Part shown: positions 1-5,836 of the stretch, piece after piece
Layout of the letters: every line of letters starts with the position of its first letter
How positions within the stretch are numbered: the first letter of the stretch is position 1
Program-made: the position numbers and the translations under genes
NCBI GenBank assembly: GCA_947624695.1
Contig: CANQLN010000049.1
Coordinates: forward strand, 1 to 7,471
Length of the DNA stretch: 7,471 nt
From: an uncultured Bacilli bacterium
GTDB taxonomy: Bacteria; Bacillota_I; Bacilli_A; RF39; UBA660
Direction of reading: 5' to 3'
The notes under the pieces: model-generated
The model's input: the letters and a program-made list of their open reading frames with translations, nothing else
Database searches by the model: none
What the model was told of the DNA's origin: nothing

Positions 1-1403
1 CTTTCAGAATAATTTTTGCCAGAGGCTAAATATTCATCTTTATTCTTCTTAGCCATCTGATTAGAATTAAAGCCATCATAATTAGAATGTCCCGAGTTAG
101 AAGCATAAAAGACCATAAATTTATCTTGATTAACATATTCATCCACCGTGGCATTAATCATTTCTAAATCACTTCTTGGCCAAATATTACAATTAATAAC
201 TTTTTCTAAACCGGTATTACAAGCTTTAAAATTATCAAATCCTAAACTTTTTAAATATTTATCGCGGTTTTGGAATGAAGCACTATTGTTATGATAAGCA
301 AATGTACTATAACCAGCTTCTCTAAATTTAGTGGCTAGTCCTTGAGGAAATGAAATATTACCACTTCTAAATTTACCTAAAATATCAGTTCCAGAAGCAT
401 ATAGACCCGTTAATTCTTGGAATTCTCCCCCAATAGTACTAAAAATAGTTGGCGTATAAAAATCTTCAAAGACAAAACCACTGTTAACGAGTTTTACTAA
501 AGTTGGGGTTATTTCCTTTTTAACGGCAATTTCATTAAAGGACTCGGCCATAAATAAAATTAAATTTTTATCTTTAAAAAATCCTGTATATTCATTTTGC
601 AAAGTACCTGGATCATTTTTAAAATACTCATGCATACTTTTAATGGTACTATTAGTTTCACTAGCAATTAAACTATCAAAATCAATATCTAAATTATTAT
701 AATCATAAACTTTAGGTTTATCACTATCAGGATCTTTATCATTAGATAAAGGATTATCTACATCAATTAATTTTTCTTCAAAGCCAAAGATAGCTCTTTT
801 AGTATCAATACAGAACGTATTTAATATACCAAAATTCTCTACACTTAAAGAAACATCATTGACTTTATAATATAAATTATAAGGAGAATAAGTAGCTTTT
901 TTATTAATATTAAGTCCTAATAAATAAAGGCCATAAAAACCTAAAGACATACATAATAAGACTAAATTCTTTTTTAAATCATTTTGTTTAAAGTATAAAT
1001 GTTTATGAAAAATTATACTTAAAACTAATGGGACGAAGAAGAAAATCAGTAAAGGGATTCTTCTTAAAGTCTCAATAACAGCTTTACCCATAAAATCAGT
1101 TACTTGATCAGCTACTTGAAAAGTCGATAAAGATATATAAAAATCAAAATAACTTTTTACCACATATTGAGCACAAAACCAAATTGTAATAAGAGACAAA
1201 ATACTAAAGAAAATAATTTTATTAACAACTTTTTTATTACTTAAATTAGTAAAAATACTTAATAATAATGCTAAAGGAATTAAAAATAATAACATATTAA
1301 CAAATGATAATCTAAATATAGGATTACCAATAAATAATTTATAAATAATTTCCATATAAATAAAGCTAATTAAAAATATTAAAAACAAATTTATTTTCTT
1401 CAT
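1..1403 (-). CDS. LTA synthase family membrane sulfatase (partial, C-terminus beyond window)
   Basis: About 467 residues are visible from an ATG at 1403; the C-terminus is cut by the window edge. Five hydrophobic segments are read at about residues 6-25, 33-51, 61-80, 116-132 and 146-164, followed by an extracytoplasmic sulfatase/phosphatase-type domain, the LtaS architecture. Family landmarks are visible: the metal-ligand Glu in LILFMAESFNE (E287), the probable nucleophile Thr in STIGGEFQEL (T323, aligning with the TxxxEF block of LtaS), and the substrate-side His in ASNSGHSNY (H439). The Asp-His metal pair further on lies outside the window. Family members transfer glycerol-phosphate (or related groups) from phosphatidylglycerol on the outer membrane face to build teichoic acid, or modify other envelope polymers. 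Which substrate applies here cannot be told. The Shine-Dalgarno is weak (GAGTGAG close to the start). A separate promoter precedes it, so it is probably its own unit. Confidence 0.9.
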   Translation of the reverse strand, partial: MKKINLFLIFLISFIYMEIIYKLFIGNPIFRLSFVNMLLFLIPLALLLSIFTNLSNKKVVNKIIFFSILSLITIWFCAQYVVKSYFDFYISLSTFQVADQVTDFMGKAVIETLRRIPLLIFFFVPLVLSIIFHKHLYFKQNDLKKNLVLLCMSLGFYGLYLLGLNINKKATYSPYNLYYKVNDVSLSVENFGILNTFCIDTKRAIFGFEEKLIDVDNPLSNDKDPDSDKPKVYDYNNLDIDFDSLIASETNSTIKSMHEYFKNDPGTLQNEYTGFFKDKNLILFMAESFNEIAVKKEITPTLVKLVNSGFVFEDFYTPTIFSTIGGEFQELTGLYASGTDILGKFRSGNISFPQGLATKFREAGYSTFAYHNNSASFQNRDKYLKSLGFDNFKACNTGLEKVINCNIWPRSDLEMINATVDEYVNQDKFMVFYASNSGHSNYDGFNSNQMAKKNKDEYLASGKNYSE

Positions 1404-1418
1404 ACATCTCACTCTTAA

Positions 1419-1446
1419 ATTATAACATTTTTTCATTTAATGTTAA
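1419..1446 (-). promoter_or_regulatory. Candidate SigA promoter of the LTA-synthase-like gene
   Basis: Reading the minus strand, TTAACA (1446-1441) is followed after 16 bp by a perfect TATAAT (1424-1419), which carries the extended -10 TGT just before it. An alternative -35, TTGCTT (1450-1445), would give a 20 bp spacer. Transcription would start about 9 bases before the ATG at 1403, leaving a very short leader with little room for a Shine-Dalgarno. Confidence 0.6.
1423..1445. repeat. Inverted repeat inside the promoter spacer
   Basis: Perfect 7 bp arms TAACATT (1423-1429) and AATGTTA (1439-1445) with a 9 bp gap lie between, and overlap, the candidate -10 and -35 of the downstream LTA-synthase-like gene. 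The position is that of an operator. No T-tract follows on the minus strand, so it does not look like a terminator. In such AT-rich DNA chance occurrence is possible. Confidence 0.4.
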
Positions 1447-1477
1447 GCAATTTTTGTTTTCATTGACATTAGAATAT

Positions 1478-2308
1478 TTAATCTTCCACTAGGACAATTT
1501 TTTCTAAAGTACACTTATCAAAGATATCTTCCATTGTATCTTTAATAAGTTCTCCATATTTATTTTGAAAATAGAAAGTATATTTTTCTCCTTTAATTAA
1601 AGTATGTCTACTCTCATCATCCATAGCTCTTTCAACAGTTACCGTATTATTATTTTTATCTTTAACTGTTAATTCATAATAATGACTTTTTTTCATTTCG
1701 GTCTCTTTAGTCTCTGGATTATAAACACTCGATTCTTTTTCACCTAAATCTTTAATATTACTTAAAATATAATCTCTTGTAAAAGAAATATCTTCAAAAT
1801 AATTTTTCCCACAGGCCCCATTTTTAAAAGCATTAGTGGTATTCATATTTTTACCAAAATAAATATCTTCATTGCCATCCTCTGTATGACATTTAATAAC
1901 CGTTATATCTTCATTAAATATTTTTTTATCATCGGCTTCATAAATAATTGTTCCGCCATCTTTTAAAGCCACTTTGACTTTTAGATGACTAGTTAAATCA
2001 TTCATAACTTTATCTAAATCATTATCATGAGAAATAATATAATCTTTTAAAGAAATTTTGGTATCATCCCAATTAAGCATTAATTCATCTATATTAGTTA
2101 AATAAACTACTCGATTATTTATTCGCATATATTCTTTAGTAGTATTATTAACATTATAAGTTTCTAAATCACTTTTGTCTTTTGGAGGAATTAAACCCCT
2201 AATAAAGACTAAAAACAAACCAATAATGACAATAGCGAAAAGCCACGCTAAAGTTTTATTTAGCTTACTATAATCTTTCTTTTTCATTTTCATTTTTTTA
2301 CTTCTCAT
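1478..2308 (-). CDS. Unrecognised single-pass membrane-anchored protein (276 aa)
   Basis: I do not recognise a family. The protein begins with a very basic stretch (residues 1-18, many Lys), then one hydrophobic helix at about 20-40 ending in LIPP. About 235 mostly polar, charged residues follow. By the positive-inside rule the C-terminal part should lie outside the cytoplasm. Three cysteines (C140, C166, C266) fall in the outer part. No catalytic motif or repeat stands out. The ATG at 2308 is supported by AAGG (2320-2317) 8 bases upstream; in-frame ATGs at codons 6 and 8 are weaker alternatives. It starts 10 bp after the stop of the IspH-prenyl synthase fusion, and its Shine-Dalgarno overlaps that stop codon, so the two are almost certainly co-transcribed and perhaps translationally coupled. 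A role in the envelope or in prenyl-lipid use is only a guess from context. Confidence 0.85.
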   Translation of the reverse strand: MRSKKMKMKKKDYSKLNKTLAWLFAIVIIGLFLVFIRGLIPPKDKSDLETYNVNNTTKEYMRINNRVVYLTNIDELMLNWDDTKISLKDYIISHDNDLDKVMNDLTSHLKVKVALKDGGTIIYEADDKKIFNEDITVIKCHTEDGNEDIYFGKNMNTTNAFKNGACGKNYFEDISFTRDYILSNIKDLGEKESSVYNPETKETEMKKSHYYELTVKDKNNNTVTVERAMDDESRHTLIKGEKYTFYFQNKYGELIKDTMEDIFDKCTLEKIVLVED

Positions 2309-2318
2309 AACATCAACC

Positions 2319-4232
2319 TTACTTATTTCTTATATTAATATAAATTAACAAACCTTTCAAGATATCTTTACCAAATTCGGTCATTTCTAATTCCTCAATT
2401 AAATCTAAAGATTCAGCATATAAATCACTTAAATAAGAATTAGCATAATCATAAGCTCCGCTTAATTTTAAAATAGCTCTTATTTCTTCTAAATCATCTT
2501 TACTTATTTCATGATTACCATATATCTTTAAGAAATCTTCTTTATATGGCGTACTTATAACATAGGAGTATAAAATAGTTTGTTTAAATTCTTCTATATC
2601 GGAAGTATTTGATTTGCCTATTTCTTTAGAAGATGAAAATATTCCCAAAAGATCATCTTTAATTTGAAAAGATAGGCCAATTTTATTTAAAACATTTTCG
2701 ATATTTTTATCGGGTTTAGAGCCACCCAAAATATAACCTAACATAAATGGACCAATGATGGTATACCAACTAGTTTTTAAATGATAAATATTTAAAATAT
2801 CCTTTTCCCTTGTCTCTTTTAAATCATATTTTCCTAAGAAAGGAAGCACCACATCAATAGTTTCTCCTTTAATAGTTTTAATAATAATATCATTGTAATA
2901 AGTAAAAAGAGGTGAAAATTCTTTTAAAGAGCCATACTTTTTAACTAAAACTTTATTAGCTTCATAAAGGCCAAAATCACCCGCACATATCGCCATGGAA
3001 TTAGCAAGTTTTAAAACATCATTATGGTAACCTGCATCACTTGCCAAATTTAAATATTCATGACATATTCTTCTTGGAATAGTTTCTTTCCCTCTTCGCA
3101 TTCTGGCATTATCAATAATATCATCATGAATTAAAATAGCGGTTTGAAAAACTTCATAAGCATAACCTAAATCTAAATAGTTATGATCAGTATGTCCCGT
3201 TAAATAATAACCCAAAGCAATTAAAGAAGCTCTTATATATTTGCCACCTTGGTTTAAATCTTGAAACATTTCAACCATTTTTTTAACTATATCATTATCA
3301 TCATCGCTAAATAATTCTTTATTAAATTCTTGTTGATGACTTTTAAATTCTTGATATTTTTCTTTATAAAATAAAAGAAAACTTAATAAATATTTATAAT
3401 TATATATTTCTTTAATCGGTGTAGAAGCTCCACCCGTAAAACCAATATTAGTTTGCAAATTTATTTCTTTGCTATCTAAAATAAAAGTCATAAATTCATT
3501 AATATCAGAAAACTTATAAGAGGGAACACAGCTAGAAACAGCTTCATAAATTTCTTGCGTATTACTACTGTTAGTTCCTCCAATTACAAACATTATATCT
3601 ACATCTTTAGCTAAATTTAGACTACTTTCTTTAATTCTTCTTACCGCATTACAAGTAGCATCATTTACTTCTATATCGGGATATAAATCTTGTAATCTTT
3701 TCGCTATATCTTGAAAAACATTAGGGCTAGCTGTTGTTTGACAAGTAAGATATTTCTTTTTATTACTCGTAATTTTTCCTAAATCAGAATTACTTTCAAT
3801 GATAATAGCTTCATTATGACACCAACCATTCGTTCCAATAACTTCCGGATGATCTTTTTTACCCACTATAATTATTTCATAACCTTCATTATATTTTTTT
3901 AAAACTTCTTCATGAATTTTCTTTACTTTAGGACAAGTAGCATCATAATATTCAATATGATGGCTATTTAAATAATCATAGGTTTTGAAAACTTCACCAT
4001 GAGCTCTTAGAATAACAATATCATCACTATCTGCTTCTTCTAAGTTATCAATAGTTATAATGCCTAAATCATTTAATTCTTCCCTAACTTTTTCATTATG
4101 TAAAATTTCTTTATAAATGCAAATATTTTTTGGGTTTTCTTTTGACATTTCTTTTTCATATATTTCATAAACTAAATTTAAAGCATTCGTACTTCCCTTG
4201 CAAGTGCCACATACATCGGCAATCTTTAACAT
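2319..4232 (-). CDS. ispH: IspH (HMB-PP reductase) fused to polyprenyl diphosphate synthase
   Basis: Two complete enzymes share one 637-residue chain. Residues 1-280 are IspH, the 4Fe-4S enzyme that reduces HMB-PP to IPP and DMAPP. The three cluster cysteines are C11 (GTCKGS), C100 (DATCPKV) and C194 (DATCNAV). Substrate-site residues H45 (LHN), H78 (RAHG), H128 and E130 (DHPEVIGT), T167, the SSN at 222-224 and S270 are all present. After a linker (about 281-325), residues 326-637 form a trans-prenyltransferase: GGKYIRA at 329-335, first Asp-rich motif DDIID at 370-374 followed by RMRRG, and FQIKDDLLG at 522-530 as the second. The second motif ends in Gly rather than Asp, as I recall for some actinobacterial GGPP synthases; product length is not predictable. 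Start: ATG at 4232 with GGGGAGG (4246-4240) 7 bases upstream. No frame break lies between the halves. The weak terminator after khpA implies readthrough or an unseen promoter. Confidence 0.95.
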   Translation of the reverse strand: MLKIADVCGTCKGSTNALNLVYEIYEKEMSKENPKNICIYKEILHNEKVREELNDLGIITIDNLEEADSDDIVILRAHGEVFKTYDYLNSHHIEYYDATCPKVKKIHEEVLKKYNEGYEIIIVGKKDHPEVIGTNGWCHNEAIIIESNSDLGKITSNKKKYLTCQTTASPNVFQDIAKRLQDLYPDIEVNDATCNAVRRIKESSLNLAKDVDIMFVIGGTNSSNTQEIYEAVSSCVPSYKFSDINEFMTFILDSKEINLQTNIGFTGGASTPIKEIYNYKYLLSFLLFYKEKYQEFKSHQQEFNKELFSDDDNDIVKKMVEMFQDLNQGGKYIRASLIALGYYLTGHTDHNYLDLGYAYEVFQTAILIHDDIIDNARMRRGKETIPRRICHEYLNLASDAGYHNDVLKLANSMAICAGDFGLYEANKVLVKKYGSLKEFSPLFTYYNDIIIKTIKGETIDVVLPFLGKYDLKETREKDILNIYHLKTSWYTIIGPFMLGYILGGSKPDKNIENVLNKIGLSFQIKDDLLGIFSSSKEIGKSNTSDIEEFKQTILYSYVISTPYKEDFLKIYGNHEISKDDLEEIRAILKLSGAYDYANSYLSDLYAESLDLIEELEMTEFGKDILKGLLIYINIRNK

Positions 4233-4239
4233 GATAAAA

Positions 4240-4246
4240 CCTCCCC
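4240..4246 (-). promoter_or_regulatory. Strong ribosome binding site of the ispH fusion
   Basis: GGGGAGG on the minus strand lies 7 bases before the ATG at 4232. It fixes the start and suggests efficient translation independent of the upstream khpA gene. Confidence 0.75.
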
Positions 4247-4253
4247 TAACTCG

Positions 4254-4280
4254 AAAAAAAGAAATAGATACTATTTCTTA
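4254..4280 (-). terminator. AT-rich intrinsic terminator after khpA
   Basis: On the minus strand AAGAAATAG and CTATTTCTT form a perfect 9 bp stem (4279-4271 with 4267-4259) around a TAT loop, followed by a run of T to 4254. The khpA stop codon (4280-4278) overlaps the stem. With only two G-C pairs it is probably a partial terminator, which would let some rpsP-khpA transcripts continue into the ispH fusion. Confidence 0.65.
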
Positions 4281-4523
4281 AAAAGAATCAATATTAATTT
4301 TTACTTTTGGCATTTTATTAATTGCCGCATAGGCTTGAATTAAAGTTCTTATAGATGTAGATGTTTTTCCATTCTTCCCAATTACTCTTCCCATATCTGC
4401 TTCAGGAACAAGAATTTCTAAAATAGTTATGTCATCATCAGCTTCAAAAAGAGAAACTTTAACAAGTTCTTTATTAACGACAATACTTTTTACTAAATAT
4501 TCGGCAAACTCTACAACATTCAT
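4278..4523 (-). CDS. khpA: KhpA-type KH-domain RNA-binding protein
   Basis: This 81-residue protein is essentially one KH domain, the usual size of KhpA (YlqC). The RNA-binding loop GxxG is GKNG at residues 49-52 within MGRVIGKNGKTSTSIRTLI, followed by the helix IQAYAAI. In Firmicutes KhpA pairs with KhpB (Jag) as a cytoplasmic RNA chaperone linked to cell length and envelope growth; khpB is not in this window. It starts 10 bp after the rpsP stop, and its ribosome-binding sequence (TAGGTAGG) overlaps that stop, so it is the second gene of the rpsP transcript. This order is the classical one. What normally follows in many Firmicutes (rimM, trmD) is absent here. Confidence 0.93.
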   Translation of the reverse strand: MNVVEFAEYLVKSIVVNKELVKVSLFEADDDITILEILVPEADMGRVIGKNGKTSTSIRTLIQAYAAINKMPKVKINIDSF

Positions 4524-4533
4524 AAATGCCTAC

Positions 4534-4815
4534 CTACTTCTTTTTTGAATTATTCTTAGATGCCGCATGTTTTGCCATAATTCCTTCTCTTGATAAAATA
4601 TTTCTAACTGTTGGTGTTGGTTCAGCTCCATTACTTAACCAATTTAAAGTTTTTTCTTCATCAATTTTAACTACTTCGGCACCTTTAAGTGGATCGTAAG
4701 TACCTAATGTTTCGATAAAACGTCCATCTCTTGGTGAATGTGAATCAGCCGCAACGATTCTATAAAAAGGTTTTTGCTTTGATCCCATTCTTTTTAATCT
4801 TAATTTAACTGCCAT
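4534..4815 (-). CDS. rpsP: 30S ribosomal protein S16
   Basis: This 93-residue protein is a standard-length S16, which binds 16S rRNA in the body of the small subunit and aids its assembly. The N-terminal signature VKLRLKRMGSKQKPFYRIV (residues 3-21) with DSHSPRDGRFIETLGTYDP (24-42) is diagnostic. The C-terminus is Lys-rich (KNNSKKK), as is common in low-GC bacteria. The ATG at 4815 has a near-perfect AAGGAGG 8 bases upstream and sits behind a consensus-like SigA promoter. It is the first gene of an operon with khpA, and possibly the ispH fusion by readthrough. Confidence 0.98.
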   Translation of the reverse strand: MAVKLRLKRMGSKQKPFYRIVAADSHSPRDGRFIETLGTYDPLKGAEVVKIDEEKTLNWLSNGAEPTPTVRNILSREGIMAKHAASKNNSKKK

Positions 4816-4823
4816 TTATAATG

Positions 4824-4830
4824 CCTCCTT
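4824..4830 (-). promoter_or_regulatory. Ribosome binding site of rpsP
   Basis: AAGGAGG on the minus strand, 8 bases upstream of the rpsP ATG at 4815, is fully complementary to a typical 16S rRNA 3' end. It is one of the strongest sites in the window, as expected for a ribosomal protein. Confidence 0.85.
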
Positions 4831-4843
4831 TTTTATTACTCCT

Positions 4844-4872
4844 AGTATAACATTACTTCTTTACTATGTCAA
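4844..4872 (-). promoter_or_regulatory. SigA promoter of the rpsP-khpA operon
   Basis: On the minus strand a perfect TTGACA (4872-4867) is separated by exactly 17 bp from TATACT (4849-4844), and a TGT immediately upstream gives an extended -10. Transcription should begin near 4837, leaving a leader of about 20 bases that holds AAGGAGG. This is the clearest promoter in the window. Confidence 0.9.
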
Positions 4873-4888
4873 TATTTTTTCGTTGACA
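4867..4888. repeat. Inverted repeat TGTCAA/TTGACA at the rpsP -35
   Basis: TGTCAA (4867-4872, which is the -35 read on the other strand) and TTGACA (4883-4888) form 6 bp inverted arms 10 bp apart, just after the cotE stop codon. It could be an operator over the rpsP promoter or a weak cotE 3' hairpin, but no T-tract follows. Chance is a reasonable alternative. Confidence 0.3.
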
Positions 4889-4889
4889 A

Positions 4890-5441
4890 CTATTTATCTA
4901 CTACTTCGGCATCTAAATAATCTTCTTTAATATCTTCTATGCCTTCATCTATTTCTTTATCTAAATCTTCATCAATTAATTCCACATAATCATCATCTAA
5001 ATCCTCAACTGAAATTTTAACTTTGGTATTGCCAACTATTTCGACTCCTAATTCTTTTTCCACCGTTAATTCGACATTACCATTATTAATATCAACATTA
5101 GTAACAGTTGGTTGTTTTAAACTTCTTACAATTATTTCCGAATTATTATCTAAGACTGTATCATTTTTAAGAGGTACATTCATTTTATCGGTATAAGTAA
5201 ATCTTTTCGTACTAACTGCCGTTTTCGTATCATTATCATAAGAATACCAAACGTTTACATCAAATGAACCTTCAATTAAAACACTTCCGTTATTATTTGA
5301 ACCATTAAAAGTATTATTAATTACCCAACATCCTAAAACTGTATTAGGTCTTTCTTCGGGGGTAATAGTAAATTTATTACCACTCGTTTTTTTGGCTTTC
5401 CCAATGACAGCTTTAGTTACAATTTCTCTAAAATTAGACAA
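4890..5441 (-). CDS. cotE: CotE family outer spore coat morphogenetic protein homologue
   Basis: The 183-residue product resembles Bacillus CotE (about 181 residues) along its length, judged from memory. The N-terminus MSNFREIVTKAVIGKAKK matches the MSEYREIITKAV-type start. PNTVLGCWVINN lies at 32-43, and IEGSFDVNVWYSYDNDTKTA follows from about 56. A very acidic tail (about 146-183, rich in D and E) mirrors the CotE tail. In Bacillus, CotE assembles on the forespore surface and recruits outer-coat proteins. I chose TTG at 5441 because AGGGAG lies 8 bases upstream and the protein then begins as in Bacillus; the longer start, GTG at 5450, abuts that Shine-Dalgarno with no spacing. It lies downstream of a broken small gene and 74 bp before the rpsP start. 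Bacillus cotE sits beside mutS instead. Whether this organism sporulates is unknown, and the homologue may have another envelope role. Confidence 0.88.
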   Translation of the reverse strand: MSNFREIVTKAVIGKAKKTSGNKFTITPEERPNTVLGCWVINNTFNGSNNNGSVLIEGSFDVNVWYSYDNDTKTAVSTKRFTYTDKMNVPLKNDTVLDNNSEIIVRSLKQPTVTNVDINNGNVELTVEKELGVEIVGNTKVKISVEDLDDDYVELIDEDLDKEIDEGIEDIKEDYLDAEVVDK

Positions 5442-5471
5442 ATTTATCACTCCCTAATTTAATCTATGCTA

Positions 5472-5500
5472 AATATAGGGAAAAAGTACATCCTTTTAAA
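5472..5500 (-). promoter_or_regulatory. Possible promoter of cotE
   Basis: On the minus strand TTTAAA (5500-5495) and TATATT (5477-5472) are 17 bp apart, about 30 bp upstream of the cotE TTG start. The -35 matches TTGACA at only 4 of 6 positions, and AT-rich DNA yields such matches easily. A CATAGATT just downstream loosely resembles a SigE -10, but I see no convincing SigE -35 at the right distance. Confidence 0.3.
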
Positions 5501-5503
5501 AGG
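5492..5503. repeat. Perfect 12 bp palindrome upstream of cotE
   Basis: CCTTTTAAAAGG is a perfect palindrome lying between the end of the broken small gene and cotE, and it covers the candidate -35. It could be a protein-binding site. As a hairpin it would have only a short stem, and the T-tract on the minus strand lies several bases further on, so it is a poor terminator. Confidence 0.4.
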
Positions 5504-5511
5504 CTATTTTC

Positions 5512-5717
5512 CTAATCTAAAAGATTATTATATAGCATGGCCATTAGCTTATCGGTAATCTTTTTTCTTTCTTCTCGGCTTAATTTGGTATTATGCATTA
5601 CATTCGCCATGACGACAATAATAATTTCCCTTGCGAAATCGATTAAGAAAGAAGGGCCAGATAACCTGGAGAATGATAATTAATATTTTTATTTAAAAAT
5701 TCTTCAATATTTTCCAT
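5512..5717 (-). pseudogene. Small gene of about 68 codons broken by a one-base frameshift
   Basis: An ATG at 5717 has AAGGA (5730-5726) 8 bases upstream, a good ribosome site. The first frame reads MENIEEFLNKNINYHSPGYL and stops at TAA (5645-5643) after 24 codons. From about 5658 the -1 frame is open and protein-like: GPSFLIDFAREIIIVVMANV, then MHNTKLSREERKKITDKLMA, then MLYNNLLD, ending at TAG (5514-5512). Joined near CTGGCC (5660-5655), the two give a helical protein of about 68 residues with a hydrophobic middle and a basic region. I do not recognise it. The downstream half has no start codon with a usable Shine-Dalgarno. Options are a true one-base deletion, an assembly error, or programmed -1 frameshifting; I see no classical slippery heptamer, so the last is least likely. 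It lies directly upstream of cotE. Confidence 0.55.
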
Positions 5718-5753
5718 ATATATAATCCTTTTCTCTTAAATATTAATTTTATG

Positions 5754-5797
5754 TTCATTGTATTTTTTTGGCAATTCTGCCACTTTTTTACAATGAA
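5754..5797. repeat. Nested inverted repeat between the small gene and the AAA ATPase gene
   Basis: Outer arms TTCATTGTA (5754-5762) and TACAATGAA (5789-5797) are perfect 9 bp inverted copies. Inside lies a second perfect inverted repeat, TGGCA (5769-5773) and TGCCA (5778-5782), around ATTC. The two levels are separated by six-base tracts, TTTTTT (5763-5768) and CTTTTT (5783-5788). On the plus strand the inner hairpin followed by CTTTTTT resembles a terminator, but no plus-strand gene precedes it. On the minus strand A-tracts follow instead. The rest of the 5718-5836 interval shows only the small gene's ribosome site. Confidence 0.65.
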
Positions 5798-5836
5798 AGT
5801 AAGCAATTAAAATTTCTTGAAACCACTATGTTATTA

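Noticed and set aside
1404..1477. Terminator between the 276 aa gene and the LTA-synthase-like gene
   Set aside because: The inverted repeat there lacks a following T-tract on the minus strand and coincides with a promoter, so readthrough cannot be excluded but termination is not supported.
4881..4890. Plus-strand promoter from TTGACA at 4883-4888
   Set aside because: No -10 at suitable spacing and no plus-strand gene follows; it is better seen as the partner arm of the inverted repeat at the rpsP -35.
5512..5660. Programmed -1 frameshift in the small gene
   Set aside because: No X-XXY-YYZ slippery heptamer or clear stimulatory hairpin is found at the frame change; an indel is simpler.
5763..5790. 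Plus-strand intrinsic terminator at the inner hairpin with its T-tract
   Set aside because: No plus-strand gene precedes it; the stem is only 5 bp, and the larger nested palindrome explains the sequence better.
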